Shown here: positions 47,476 to 56,230 of the stretch, piece by piece | How the letters are laid out: every line of letters begins with the position of its first letter | Numbering within the stretch: the stretch's first letter is position 1 | Source: Rhynchopus euleeides | Taxonomy: Eukaryota > Euglenozoa > Diplonemea > Diplonemida > Diplonemidae | Direction: 5' to 3' | NCBI GenBank assembly: GCA_963210315.1 | Contig: OY723313.1 | Coordinates: 434,001 to 498,000, forward strand | Length of the DNA stretch: 64,000 nucleotides | Position numbers and translations under genes: made by a program | The notes under the pieces: generated by a model | Seen by the model: only the letters and a program-made list of their open reading frames with translations | What the model was told of the DNA's origin: nothing | Databases searched by the model: none

Positions 47476-50400
47476 CTACGTCACAGCGGAGGCCCCACTC
47501 GGGTTAGAGTGTGGGGCCAACTCAGTGCCACTCCGGGGAGGAGGGCGTGCAGCATAGCCGGCGTGGTGTGCTTGGCAGCAATGTGGTAGTGTTTTGCCAT
47601 CGCTGTAGCAGTCACCGCATCGGTCCATGCTGTGGCGTTTGCAGAAGCCCATAGTGACCGGGAGCCCGTCCCCCTCCTTGTGGTGGTTGCGGCAGCACAC
47701 CTCCTCCGGGAGGCGCCGCTTCTGGCATGCCGAGCAACGGGGCTTCCAATGCAACTTGCAGGCAAGCACCTTTGCGTTCCTCCTGGCACCAGGGGGAGCA
47801 GTTCGGGGGGCAGCGCCCCTCCGCTCCCATGGGCGCCCTACCCGGCTGTTGGCCTGCCGACCACGCGCCGCCCACTGCTGGGCCGATTGCTGCCAACCCT
47901 CAGGGTAGTGCGGCTGCGGAGCGAAGGTAGCGGCCCACGCCATTCCGCGATCATGGAACACTGTATCCGTCCGGCTGGGGGCTGGCACAGCCAGGTGCGC
48001 TTGGAGGCTGCGCATCACCGACTCAGTGGCAGGGTTCAGCTGGGCCCTCCTCGACAGGCCCGCCGCCACAGATCCACCGATCGCCGTGAGGACTGTTGAG
48101 TTGGCAGCATGGCCGCAATGCCAGGGCCCAGTGCCTACTTTCGTCACCATGCTGCAGAGCCCCTTCAGCGAGGCAGCCTTCCCCAGGATACTGCTCTGGA
48201 ACACCGTGAGGTCCTGCTGGAGCTGCTGCCGTGAGGCCCCCAGCCTTTCAGCCTCGTCCATCGCGGCGTTACTGAGGGCATCAGCATCTGTGTTGGATTC
48301 CCTCTTCACATGCTCGTATGTGAGAGTGAACCTCGGTTGGAGGTCCGCAGCTAGCCGGGACGTGCTGAGGAACAGAGGACGGAGGGCGGCATCCCGGCAC
48401 AATGAGTCCCCTTGGAGCTGGCGCAGCACCACCTGGGAGTCGCCCCGCACTGTGACTGGGCCCTCAGGGGCATCACCCCTCTCGAGGAGGCGCAGACCTG
48501 CACGGAGCGCCTCGTACTCAGCAATGTTGTTGCTACGCACGTTCAGCAGCGGGAGTACTTTCTCTGAAACCTTGCAACCGTCTTGGTATAGCACCGCCCC
48601 TGCCCCCGCCACGGCGAAGGGGGTGCCATTGTCGCGCCCACCACCGTCAAAGTACAGGGTGAGCCCTGGGGCTGTGTCTGCAGGGATGCGCGAGCGGGCC
48701 TCCCTCGCGCCCTTCCTATTCGGGTCCACGTGGGCGGGGGGGCGGATGCGGCGCGTCACGGTGTCTGGGAGGGTAAGGCCAGTTGATAGCTCGAAGTCCA
48801 CGGCCAGCTCCATCAGGGTCACAGTATGCTCACTCCCCTGCGGTCCCCACTTTAGGCCCCTTAGCCAGTCGCAGAGGGCCACCCACATGCCTGGGGGCCG
48901 CTTGCCCCACGTCTGCTTGACTTCGGAAGGCGCCAGTGCAGGGATGGAGGCACTCTCGGGGTTAGGGGTGCTCCACTCCCAGGGGTAGACGGTAGTACGG
49001 TGATGGCGCACAGAGCGGTCGAGCAGCCCGTCCTTCTCCTGTCGCGCCGCCAGGACTGCGATGAAGTAGCGGTGGAGCTGTGCCACGGTGGTGATCCTGT
49101 CCGCAAAGGACATGGGCAGCGGCTGCTCGTTCTCCGGGACGCTGTATCTGTAAATGGGCGCCACCCCGCACTGGGCCAGGCATGCCGGCCAGGCCGTCCG
49201 GTCCCTCGCTGCTATGGGGTGCTTCTGGCGGACTGGCTCCCATGCCGCGCAGTCCCACCACAGGTGTGATACCGTCTCCGGGGTCCCAGATGTGCAGTAT
49301 CGGCACACCTCCCCCAGACCTGTGCGCCCACGAGCAGGCACCGCCCCTGCAACAACGGAGCGGAGGAGGCCTCGCTGGTACCCCGTGATTGCAGCGCCCT
49401 CTCCCTCCAGGACGCAACGTGTCACCCTCCCGTCAATGCCGTGCTCTGCTCCTTGGAAGTCGTCTCTGCGTTCGGCCAGCTTCTTCGCCGTTGCGTTACG
49501 CAGGGATTGGCGGAGGTCGTGTGCAAAGATAGCCCAGGCGCTCGGTGTTGCAGCAACAGGGTCGAAGGTGACATCGCGACCAGCTTCGTCAGTGTAAGCC
49601 AGGGTGGTCGCAGCACTCCAGCGCCATTCAATCCCCTGCAGGGCAGCCCAGAAGAGCGCAAGGGGGCCTGTCCCCTCAAGCCTCTCTTTGCTCCCCCAGG
49701 CTGCCTCGGACAGCACCCTGCTGTGACTCCACTTTTTGATCTGCTTGGCCCATGTGGTGATCTGCCGGTAGGGGGGGGCGACAGCGGGGTCCACCCGGTG
49801 CGCCTGATGGAGGACACACAGCACAATCTCCTGTGCTCTGCGAGGTGGGCCAGACCAGAGCGCGGCGACGAAGAGGCCCCTCCATCGCCTGATGTCCTTG
49901 CTGTCCCAACGAGTTACGAGGGCATCGTAATATAGTCGAGCCCCTGCCGTCATCGCCGCCGCCTGCCCTTTCCATTGCACCGGCAGGGGCAGCGCTGAGG
50001 TTCTGCGGAGGTTCTGCTGCGCACCTTCCTTCCGGCGGGCGATGCGCTCGGACTGGGGCGCTGTGCGCCCTTCCCTGATCAGGCGCGCGTGTAGCATGGC
50101 CCCGAGACAGTCGAAGCTGTTGCGCTGCCGGAGGGGAGTGGCCTCGCCATCCCTTGCCCGGTACATAATCCGGAGCGGCCCGGGGGATGTCGAGAAAACG
50201 TGAGACTTGATTTCTGCACAAATAGCCATCCCGGTGTCGTGGGAGAAACCCGCAGAGTCGTCTACAACGTCTTGCAGGATCTCCGGGCTGGGGGCTGTGG
50301 CGTATACGTCGTCAACGAAAGACAGCGCCCTTGTGTCCTGCCGGTGCTCGACCATCCTCATCCACACACCCACCAGCACGTTAATCAGCACGACACTGAT

Positions 50401-53319
50401 GGGGCAACCCTGCATGATGCCGTTAGTTGGCAGGAAGCCTTCCCCGATGGTGCCGCTCGCCCGGAAGTGCCGCTGCATCGTCCTGTACGCTGCTCGCAGG
50501 GTGCGCAGGACACGGGCGTCGAAACCGAGCTCCGCAGCCAGGCGGAAGGTGAGGTCGATTGGCACCGTGTCGAAGCACTTCTTGAAGTCGAGGGCGACTC
50601 CGTGCAGCGGTCGCCCTGTGAGGTGGGCTTCTTCAATACGTGCCGCCAGGTGCCAGATGAGGTCCTCCGCACCGTGGCCAGGCCGGCAGCCGTGCAGGTC
50701 TTCGGGCGCGATGATCTCCAACCACTTCAGTGCCGGTTTCACCCGGATAGCTGCCCACACTCTGTACAGCACGGGGGTGATACTGATGGGGCGCTGCGAC
50801 AGTGGCTCTCCTGAGCTGCCAGGCTTGGGGATGAGGCAGATCATGGCGTGCATCAGCTGCTCCGGCCACTCGCCCGACCGTTCAACTTCGTTGAACACCT
50901 CCGCGAAGAGCCTGAGGAGTTCGTGCGGGAGTTGTCTCAGTTCGTGGACCCGCCAACCGTGCAGGCCCGGCGAGGTGGACGTGGACATCTTGGCCAAGGC
51001 CTTCCCAACGTCTTCTGCCGTGATGGTCTTGCACTCCATGTCAGCCACCTCGGGGAGAAAGCGGAGGTACTTTTGGCGGAAGGTGTCCCACCGGGGCTCT
51101 GGCGTCGTTGCGTACTTACGGAAGTACCCTCCCCACGCCGTGTCGCTCCTCAGCAGCTCGTCCGCCTCCTTGGGGCAGGCCGTGAAAGAGCCGTCTTCGC
51201 GCCGCATGAAGGTGGCTGGAGCGCAGAAGCGATCTGCGAGGTACGCGAACACCTGCCCTGCCTCGTATGTCCAAGCTTTCTGCATCCTCGCCTTCCACGT
51301 GCGGATCCTCGCGTCGCGGAGCCTGTCGAACATGCCCCTCTGCGACCCCTCCAAGGCAATGAGGGCCTGCTCCAGGATCTCCAGGTCCGGCAACTGCGAG
51401 GTTGTGTTCGTCAGCGCTGCTTGCAGCCCCTGGGGGAGGCCCCCCTCCCTCAGGCGTTTCTTTGCGGCGTTCCAGGCGTGCTTCTCCCCATTCGTGAGGC
51501 CGTACGGTGCATCGGCTTGCAGTCGCTTGAGACCCTCTTGGACGAGGCATCGGAGGTTCCCCAACAGTCCGTCCTTCGCCCGGGTGTTCGTGTCACCGGC
51601 CCCCCGTGCAGAGGCGGGGTGGTGCTTGGTGGCCGCCCGCGACCACTGCATGTGGTAGCCCTCCGCTCTGCCTGTGTAGGCCGCTTCCTGCCTCTCCAGG
51701 TGGCCTACATGGACACGCTTTAGGAAACGCTCGCCGCAGGTGGAGGCTCGGTGGAGGAGCTGCGCGGCCGTTGCTCCGTGGCGCAGTTCCCCCTCTGCAA
51801 GCACGTCCTGCATTATCCCTCTCGCCGCAGCGTCTCCCAGCTTGGGCTTACCCGCAGGGAAAGGGGTGGGAAGAATGCAGATCTTTTTGGGGCGGCGGAA
51901 GGCAGTGAGGTCTAGGTCTACAAAAAGCGGGCAGTGCGTGGGTATGTCGTAGTCCCCCCGCTTCGCCACCTCAACGCGACGCAGGGCCGGCGCTGCGCAG
52001 GAGTTCATCAGGCAGATGTCCAGCCGAGTGCCGTTCTCCGACGCCCAGCACGTGTTCTGCACGCTCTGTTGTGCGAGCTCCGCATGCGTCGTCGCCACGT
52101 CGACCCAGCCGCCCACCCGGCACGCCTGGGACAGCGTGGCGCTGGTTTCCGGGTTGGTGTTGAGGTCCCCCATCAGTAGCACGGGCACCTGCCCCAACCC
52201 AGCTGCGAGGTCGAGCGTCTCTTGCAGGAGGGCTTCCCGCTGCTCACCCACTTCGGTCCCCGAGTGGCCGTACACGCTCAGGATATGAAGCGCCGTTTTC
52301 CCGTCTCCAATCGCTAGCACTACGTGCACCATGCGGGTACTGTCGTACAACTTCTGCTCCTGCGCGGTCTTCGGCTGCACCACTTGCGCGACAAGGCCCT
52401 CCTTCGCCATGACAGCCACACCTCCGGGCCTTGTTTGTTCGCGGCCGTTCGCGCCTGCGACCCTGGGCATGCCCTTGCCCCAGTGCATAGCCCAGCCGTG
52501 GGCTGCGAAGTAGCCGTTGTGCGTGCCCTTGCTCGGGTCCGGGACTCGGGTTTCCTGCAGGGCCACAACATCCGCCTTCAGGCCCGCCACGTCGCCTAGG
52601 TGCGTCTGCAGTGACGTTACGTTCGCTGTCGCCAGCCTGATCACTCCCGGTGTTGTTAGTTGATATGCAGGATGCCGCAATCGCCGCGGGGGCGGTGACG
52701 CTGTGGACCCCTGGACGGGCGTAGGCACTCGCGTCCCGTCCGCTGTGGCCGGGGTGGGCATAGGAAGGGCTGCAGGGATGTCCCACTGGTTCGTCGGCGT
52801 CACAGCTAGCTCCCGGGCCAGGCTAAGGGGGAAACGGAGCACATCGTAGTGGAAGGGCCTCCACGTAAGGCCCAGCACCTTGGCTCCCTCCCCACACCGG
52901 GTCATGCATTGCTTGCTGTTGGAGGCGAGCAGCCACACCTGGGCATCCAGAACTTCTGCCGCAACCCGGAGGGTAGCCGCGTCTCCGTATGTCCCCGGGC
53001 GCGTCTGCTTCTCGACGTAGTCGTCGTAGGATGTAGGGGCCTGCGGGTCATCGTGGTCGGGCACGTACGAGGCCCTGCGCTCTGCGTTTTGCCGCATGGA
53101 CGACGCCACCGCTGCACGCAACCCGCCTGCTGTCCACTCCGCGCACTGCTCTGCAAGGCCGGCGTACTGGCAGTTGCCGTCCTTCGGCACTGGTACCCGG
53201 AGCGCCATCAGTCTCCTTGCAGCATGCGTCAACCACTGCTCGTCTTGCTCTATGGTGGAGGGGGAGTACTCCTGTCCCCCCCCACGGAGGCGCCGGGGTT
53301 CTCCTGCCCCTGTCGCCAA
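47476..53319 (-). CDS. Retrotransposon ORF2: OTU protease, EEP endonuclease, RT, RNase H, Cys/His end
   Basis: A polyprotein of 1,947 residues. An OTU-like cysteine protease covers about 35-170, with VPKDGNC (Cys50) and the His of RPFHYD (H157). The endonuclease covers about 225-480, with TANVTSLQ, LQETRV, GDLNTNPE, RLDICLMN and the final His in THCPLF. The reverse transcriptase has RPISITPVLYRVWA, the motif A ALDFKKCFDTVP, NGIMQGCPISVVL and the catalytic FVDD at about 1001-1004. The RNase H (about 1550-1690) has LYFDGGGRDN, NNIAEYEALRAGL, VRGDSQVVL and HVKRESNTDADALSN, resembling the archaeal-like RNase HI group. The C terminus (about 1853-1930) is Cys/His-rich (CSACQKRR, CCRNHH, CGDCYSDG, CCQAHH), probably zinc-binding. 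All catalytic residues are present, so it may be active. Confidence 0.95.
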   Translation of the reverse strand: MATGAGEPRRLRGGGQEYSPSTIEQDEQWLTHAARRLMALRVPVPKDGNCQYAGLAEQCAEWTAGGLRAAVASSMRQNAERRASYVPDHDDPQAPTSYDDYVEKQTRPGTYGDAATLRVAAEVLDAQVWLLASNSKQCMTRCGEGAKVLGLTWRPFHYDVLRFPLSLARELAVTPTNQWDIPAALPMPTPATADGTRVPTPVQGSTASPPPRRLRHPAYQLTTPGVIRLATANVTSLQTHLGDVAGLKADVVALQETRVPDPSKGTHNGYFAAHGWAMHWGKGMPRVAGANGREQTRPGGVAVMAKEGLVAQVVQPKTAQEQKLYDSTRMVHVVLAIGDGKTALHILSVYGHSGTEVGEQREALLQETLDLAAGLGQVPVLLMGDLNTNPETSATLSQACRVGGWVDVATTHAELAQQSVQNTCWASENGTRLDICLMNSCAAPALRRVEVAKRGDYDIPTHCPLFVDLDLTAFRRPKKICILPTPFPAGKPKLGDAAARGIMQDVLAEGELRHGATAAQLLHRASTCGERFLKRVHVGHLERQEAAYTGRAEGYHMQWSRAATKHHPASARGAGDTNTRAKDGLLGNLRCLVQEGLKRLQADAPYGLTNGEKHAWNAAKKRLREGGLPQGLQAALTNTTSQLPDLEILEQALIALEGSQRGMFDRLRDARIRTWKARMQKAWTYEAGQVFAYLADRFCAPATFMRREDGSFTACPKEADELLRSDTAWGGYFRKYATTPEPRWDTFRQKYLRFLPEVADMECKTITAEDVGKALAKMSTSTSPGLHGWRVHELRQLPHELLRLFAEVFNEVERSGEWPEQLMHAMICLIPKPGSSGEPLSQRPISITPVLYRVWAAIRVKPALKWLEIIAPEDLHGCRPGHGAEDLIWHLAARIEEAHLTGRPLHGVALDFKKCFDTVPIDLTFRLAAELGFDARVLRTLRAAYRTMQRHFRASGTIGEGFLPTNGIMQGCPISVVLINVLVGVWMRMVEHRQDTRALSFVDDVYATAPSPEILQDVVDDSAGFSHDTGMAICAEIKSHVFSTSPGPLRIMYRARDGEATPLRQRNSFDCLGAMLHARLIREGRTAPQSERIARRKEGAQQNLRRTSALPLPVQWKGQAAAMTAGARLYYDALVTRWDSKDIRRWRGLFVAALWSGPPRRAQEIVLCVLHQAHRVDPAVAPPYRQITTWAKQIKKWSHSRVLSEAAWGSKERLEGTGPLALFWAALQGIEWRWSAATTLAYTDEAGRDVTFDPVAATPSAWAIFAHDLRQSLRNATAKKLAERRDDFQGAEHGIDGRVTRCVLEGEGAAITGYQRGLLRSVVAGAVPARGRTGLGEVCRYCTSGTPETVSHLWWDCAAWEPVRQKHPIAARDRTAWPACLAQCGVAPIYRYSVPENEQPLPMSFADRITTVAQLHRYFIAVLAARQEKDGLLDRSVRHHRTTVYPWEWSTPNPESASIPALAPSEVKQTWGKRPPGMWVALCDWLRGLKWGPQGSEHTVTLMELAVDFELSTGLTLPDTVTRRIRPPAHVDPNRKGAREARSRIPADTAPGLTLYFDGGGRDNGTPFAVAGAGAVLYQDGCKVSEKVLPLLNVRSNNIAEYEALRAGLRLLERGDAPEGPVTVRGDSQVVLRQLQGDSLCRDAALRPLFLSTSRLAADLQPRFTLTYEHVKRESNTDADALSNAAMDEAERLGASRQQLQQDLTVFQSSILGKAASLKGLCSMVTKVGTGPWHCGHAANSTVLTAIGGSVAAGLSRRAQLNPATESVMRSLQAHLAVPAPSRTDTVFHDRGMAWAATFAPQPHYPEGWQQSAQQWAARGRQANSRVGRPWERRGAAPRTAPPGARRNAKVLACKLHWKPRCSACQKRRLPEEVCCRNHHKEGDGLPVTMGFCKRHSMDRCGDCYSDGKTLPHCCQAHHAGYAARPPPRSGTELAPHSNPSGASAVT

Positions 53320-53454
53320 ATCTACGGGGTCCCAGCACGGGGCCGTTGCCCGGGTATCTCCTGCCCGTACAGCGGCTCGGCTGGGTCTAGGTGGGGTTAG
53401 GGGTGATGTTGGGGTTGGGGTTCTACTTGGGGTGTGTGGAGGTGTTTGTATACG

Positions 53455-53479
53455 CCCCGAGACCTCCTGTTTCTCGGGG
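53455..53479. repeat. Hairpin between retrotransposon ORF1 and ORF2
   Basis: An 8-bp perfect stem (CCCCGAGA/TCTCGGGG) with a 9-nt loop lies in the 282-bp spacer. It may matter for translation of the second ORF. Confidence 0.6.
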
Positions 53480-53601
53480 TGGGGTGCGGCTGGGGGCCCG
53501 ACGGCGAACGTGATTTGTCCCCAGACGTGGTCGGCACCCCGGCCAGGGGGAACGTTAATCTCCTGCGCGGGTCCCCCCCGCTGGCCGGAGCGCCCGCCCC
53601 C

Positions 53602-56124
53602 CTATTCCTCATCCGGCTTCTGCGGGTAGGGGGTAAGGCGGTTGGAACGAGGCTTCAGGTACGCCGTGATGGAGGCCTGCCTGGTCCTCCCGTTCCTGCT
53701 GGCTCCCGGCACCCTACAGGGTGGGGCCTCATCCCCGCCAACTGCCGTGGGCGTCAGGGCTTCGAGGAGGGGTGGGGCCGGCGGGGCAGGCGGGGCAGGC
53801 TGGGCAGGCGGCGCCGGTGCTGCCGGCGGCACTGCTGCTGGCTGCGCTGGGGTCGGGGCGGCGCTCGACGTTGTTGGTGCCCCGGGTGCCATAGGTGTCA
53901 CGGGTTTACTGCTCGAATCACTGGGCGGGGCAGGGGCGGAGGAGTCAGAGGCGGCGGAGGTGGCAGAGGTGGTGGTGGTGGTGGTGCTGGGGGAGGAGCG
54001 GGCGGGTTTTGTGGGTGCTGGCAGGGCATCCGCAGCCGGCCCGGCCGTGGGCCCCGCCGGCGGTTTGCCCTTCGCCCCCTTGGACGCACCCAGCCCCTTT
54101 GTGGCAGCGCTCAGCTCCCGCCTCACGGAGATGAGCATCTCCTGGTGTTGCAGCTTGCGCTGCTCCTCCGCGTCGCGCACCCCCTCTAGCAGGCCCTGCC
54201 AGCTCTGCCCGAGCTCGCTGGCCTGCTGCGTCAGCTGGCGCTGCACCCTCTCGCCCTCCTCCTTCCCTGCCTGTTGGAGGTCAGCTCGAAGGGTAGTGTC
54301 GAGCTGGGTTGCCTTCTCGGCAAGGGCCTTGAGCTGCTGGGCCCCGTGCCGCGCCATCTGCGCCTCGCAGGTCCCCCGCAGCTCCCCACACACCTCATCC
54401 AGGCGGCTCTGGAGGCGGGCCACCTGCTCCCCGGTCGCCCGCTCCGACTGCTGCTGGGCGGCCGTGGCGTCCTTGCGGTCAGCCTCGCAGGAGGCCCGCA
54501 GGTCGCGCACCGTGACCCCCAGGCGCTCCGTCTGCCGCCGCAGCTCGCCCACCGCGGCTTCCCCCTGCTGCGCCTCCCACGCCCTGCGGAGCTCCGCCAC
54601 CGCCGCGTCCAGGCGCTGCTGCTCCTGCCCGCGCTGCGCCTCCAGGTCGGCCCTGACCGCGTCCACCTCCGCCTGGAGCTGCTGCGCCTGGTGGTGGGAG
54701 AGGGGCGTCTGCTCGCTCGCCTCCGCGGCTTGCAGGCTCAGCATGGCCTTGCAAGCGCCGCTGAGGCGCTCCTCAAGCGCCCGGTGCTTGAGGTCCCGCT
54801 GCGCAAGCTGGCCCTGCATGTCGGCCTCGAGGGCCTTGTGGCTGGCCTCCCAGCCCTTGCGCGACGCAGTCAGATCCGTCGCATGCGCGCGGCCTTGCCC
54901 CTCCAAGGCGGTGAGCCCAGCAGCCAGCTTCTGCAGATCCGTGCTCGCTGCTGCCTCACCCACCGCCTTGCCCAGCCCTCCGACATGCTCGCGGAGGCGG
55001 GAGACCGTCACGCCCATCGACTGCTGGTGCTTCGCGACCTCCAGGAGCTGGGCCTTGTGCTCCTTTAGTTCACGCTCCGTTTTCAGTGTGGACGTAGTGG
55101 CTGTAGTGGTGGGGGGTGTGGTGGTGGGGCGCTCCTGGAGGCTCTTCAGCAGGGCCCCTTGCGCCTGCAGCTGCTCCTCCTGGCGGCCGAGGCGGTCCCC
55201 CATGCGCTGCATCTGCAGCTCGTGCTGCTGGGCGTGGCTGTCCAGCCGGGCCTCGAGCAGCGCCACCTGCTCGGCGTGCTGCTCCCCCTGGCGGCGCAGG
55301 CGGTCTTCGAGCCACTGCTCTGACAGGCCCGGGTGCCCCTGCATCGCCTCCATCCGCTGCCCCAGCTCGCCCTGCCGTGCCTGCTGGGTCAGCAGCTGGG
55401 CCTCCAGCCGCTTGCGGTGGCCGTCCTGGTCCTGCAGGAGGCGGCGCAGGCCCTGCAGCTCGGCTTGACAAGCCGCGCCGTCGCCCTGCGTGGCGGAGTC
55501 GGCGGCGGCAGGTGCGGGGTCATGCCCGAGCTCCCGCAGGCGCCCGGCGAGCTTCTCCAGATCCTTCTGGAGCTGGGCAGCTCTCTGCTGTGCCTGCTGC
55601 GCCTGCTGCTTCGCCGCCGCTGCTGCTCCGCCACCACGCCCGGTCCGCCCAACCGTGCCGCTGGCCTGCGACTTCGCAGACCTTCCCGCCTTCGCGGCCG
55701 TGGCGCGCTCCTCCTGGAGCCTGTCGCGGACGCTCTCATAGCGCCGCTTCAGGCGGAGCACCTCCTCGGCCTGCTTCTTCGCGGCCGCCTCCCTCTGCTT
55801 CTGCTCCTCGAGGAGCAGCGTGTCCGTCAGGACCACCTCCTTCCCGTTGACTACTAGAGTCCATGTGGGGGGGGTGCCGTGGGTGGGGGGTTGCTCGGCA
55901 GCGAGGACGGCGACGCCGCCCTCCAGGCTGTCCAGCGCCGCCTCCCACCGGAGGTGGTCGAGAATGGTGCGCACGTGGGCGGCACCATAGAGGGGGGGAA
56001 GGGGTTGGAGCTCGTATCTGCGAGGTTCCGTGAATTCGAGGGGGGGCAGGGGGGCGGCCTGTTGGCCACCGGCCTGGGAGCCGGTGTTCCCGGAGGAGAC
56101 CCCGTGGAGGTCGGCCTGTGACAT
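53602..56124 (-). CDS. Long coiled-coil protein, probable retrotransposon ORF1
   Basis: A protein of 840 residues. Start 56124 (MSQADLHGVS) is chosen because the longer frame runs into the (CA)n tract and the tail of element 2. Residues 25-100 are a small globular region (YELQPLPPLYGAAHVRTILDHLRWEAALDSLEG, then TWTLVVNGKEV). Residues about 105-690 are almost continuous coiled coil, rich in Gln, Glu, Ala and Leu. A Pro/Ala/Ser-rich linker (about 700-800) leads to a basic end with RQASITAYLKPRSN, which loosely resembles a PCNA-binding motif. It lies directly upstream of ORF2 on the same strand and starts about 27 nt after the (CA)n border, so it fits an ORF1p-like RNA-binding coiled-coil protein. 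A host cytoskeletal protein is the alternative. Confidence 0.65.
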   Translation of the reverse strand: MSQADLHGVSSGNTGSQAGGQQAAPLPPLEFTEPRRYELQPLPPLYGAAHVRTILDHLRWEAALDSLEGGVAVLAAEQPPTHGTPPTWTLVVNGKEVVLTDTLLLEEQKQREAAAKKQAEEVLRLKRRYESVRDRLQEERATAAKAGRSAKSQASGTVGRTGRGGGAAAAAKQQAQQAQQRAAQLQKDLEKLAGRLRELGHDPAPAAADSATQGDGAACQAELQGLRRLLQDQDGHRKRLEAQLLTQQARQGELGQRMEAMQGHPGLSEQWLEDRLRRQGEQHAEQVALLEARLDSHAQQHELQMQRMGDRLGRQEEQLQAQGALLKSLQERPTTTPPTTTATTSTLKTERELKEHKAQLLEVAKHQQSMGVTVSRLREHVGGLGKAVGEAAASTDLQKLAAGLTALEGQGRAHATDLTASRKGWEASHKALEADMQGQLAQRDLKHRALEERLSGACKAMLSLQAAEASEQTPLSHHQAQQLQAEVDAVRADLEAQRGQEQQRLDAAVAELRRAWEAQQGEAAVGELRRQTERLGVTVRDLRASCEADRKDATAAQQQSERATGEQVARLQSRLDEVCGELRGTCEAQMARHGAQQLKALAEKATQLDTTLRADLQQAGKEEGERVQRQLTQQASELGQSWQGLLEGVRDAEEQRKLQHQEMLISVRRELSAATKGLGASKGAKGKPPAGPTAGPAADALPAPTKPARSSPSTTTTTTSATSAASDSSAPAPPSDSSSKPVTPMAPGAPTTSSAAPTPAQPAAVPPAAPAPPAQPAPPAPPAPPLLEALTPTAVGGDEAPPCRVPGASRNGRTRQASITAYLKPRSNRLTPYPQKPDEE

Positions 56125-56230
56125 CCTGCCCGTGTATCCCTCTCTCCTCCTGTGTGTGTGTGTGTGTGTGTGGTGACCACGTTTTGTGTGGGGAGATCCT
56201 GCGCGGATCATTGCCCACCCCCGCCCACTT

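Larger units (their letters stand above)
47403..56150 (-). mobile_element. Element 1: OTU-type non-LTR retrotransposon with two ORFs, apparently full length
   Basis: The unit runs from a (TG)n run at its 5' side (56151-56172) to a (TG)n run at its 3' side (47403-47417) and includes two minus-strand ORFs, 282 bp apart. The 3' untranslated tail is only about 73 nt and contains a GATCC/GGATC hairpin (47440-47454) before (CA)n. The microsatellite at both borders suggests insertion into, and duplication of, a CA tract. No long terminal repeats exist. Including ORF1 is an inference from position and strand. Confidence 0.75.

Noticed and set aside
53642-55468. 608-codon plus-strand ORF rich in Ser, Arg and Cys
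   Set aside because: Antisense to the coiled-coil ORF; composition is what a Gln/Glu/Ala/Leu coding strand gives in reverse.
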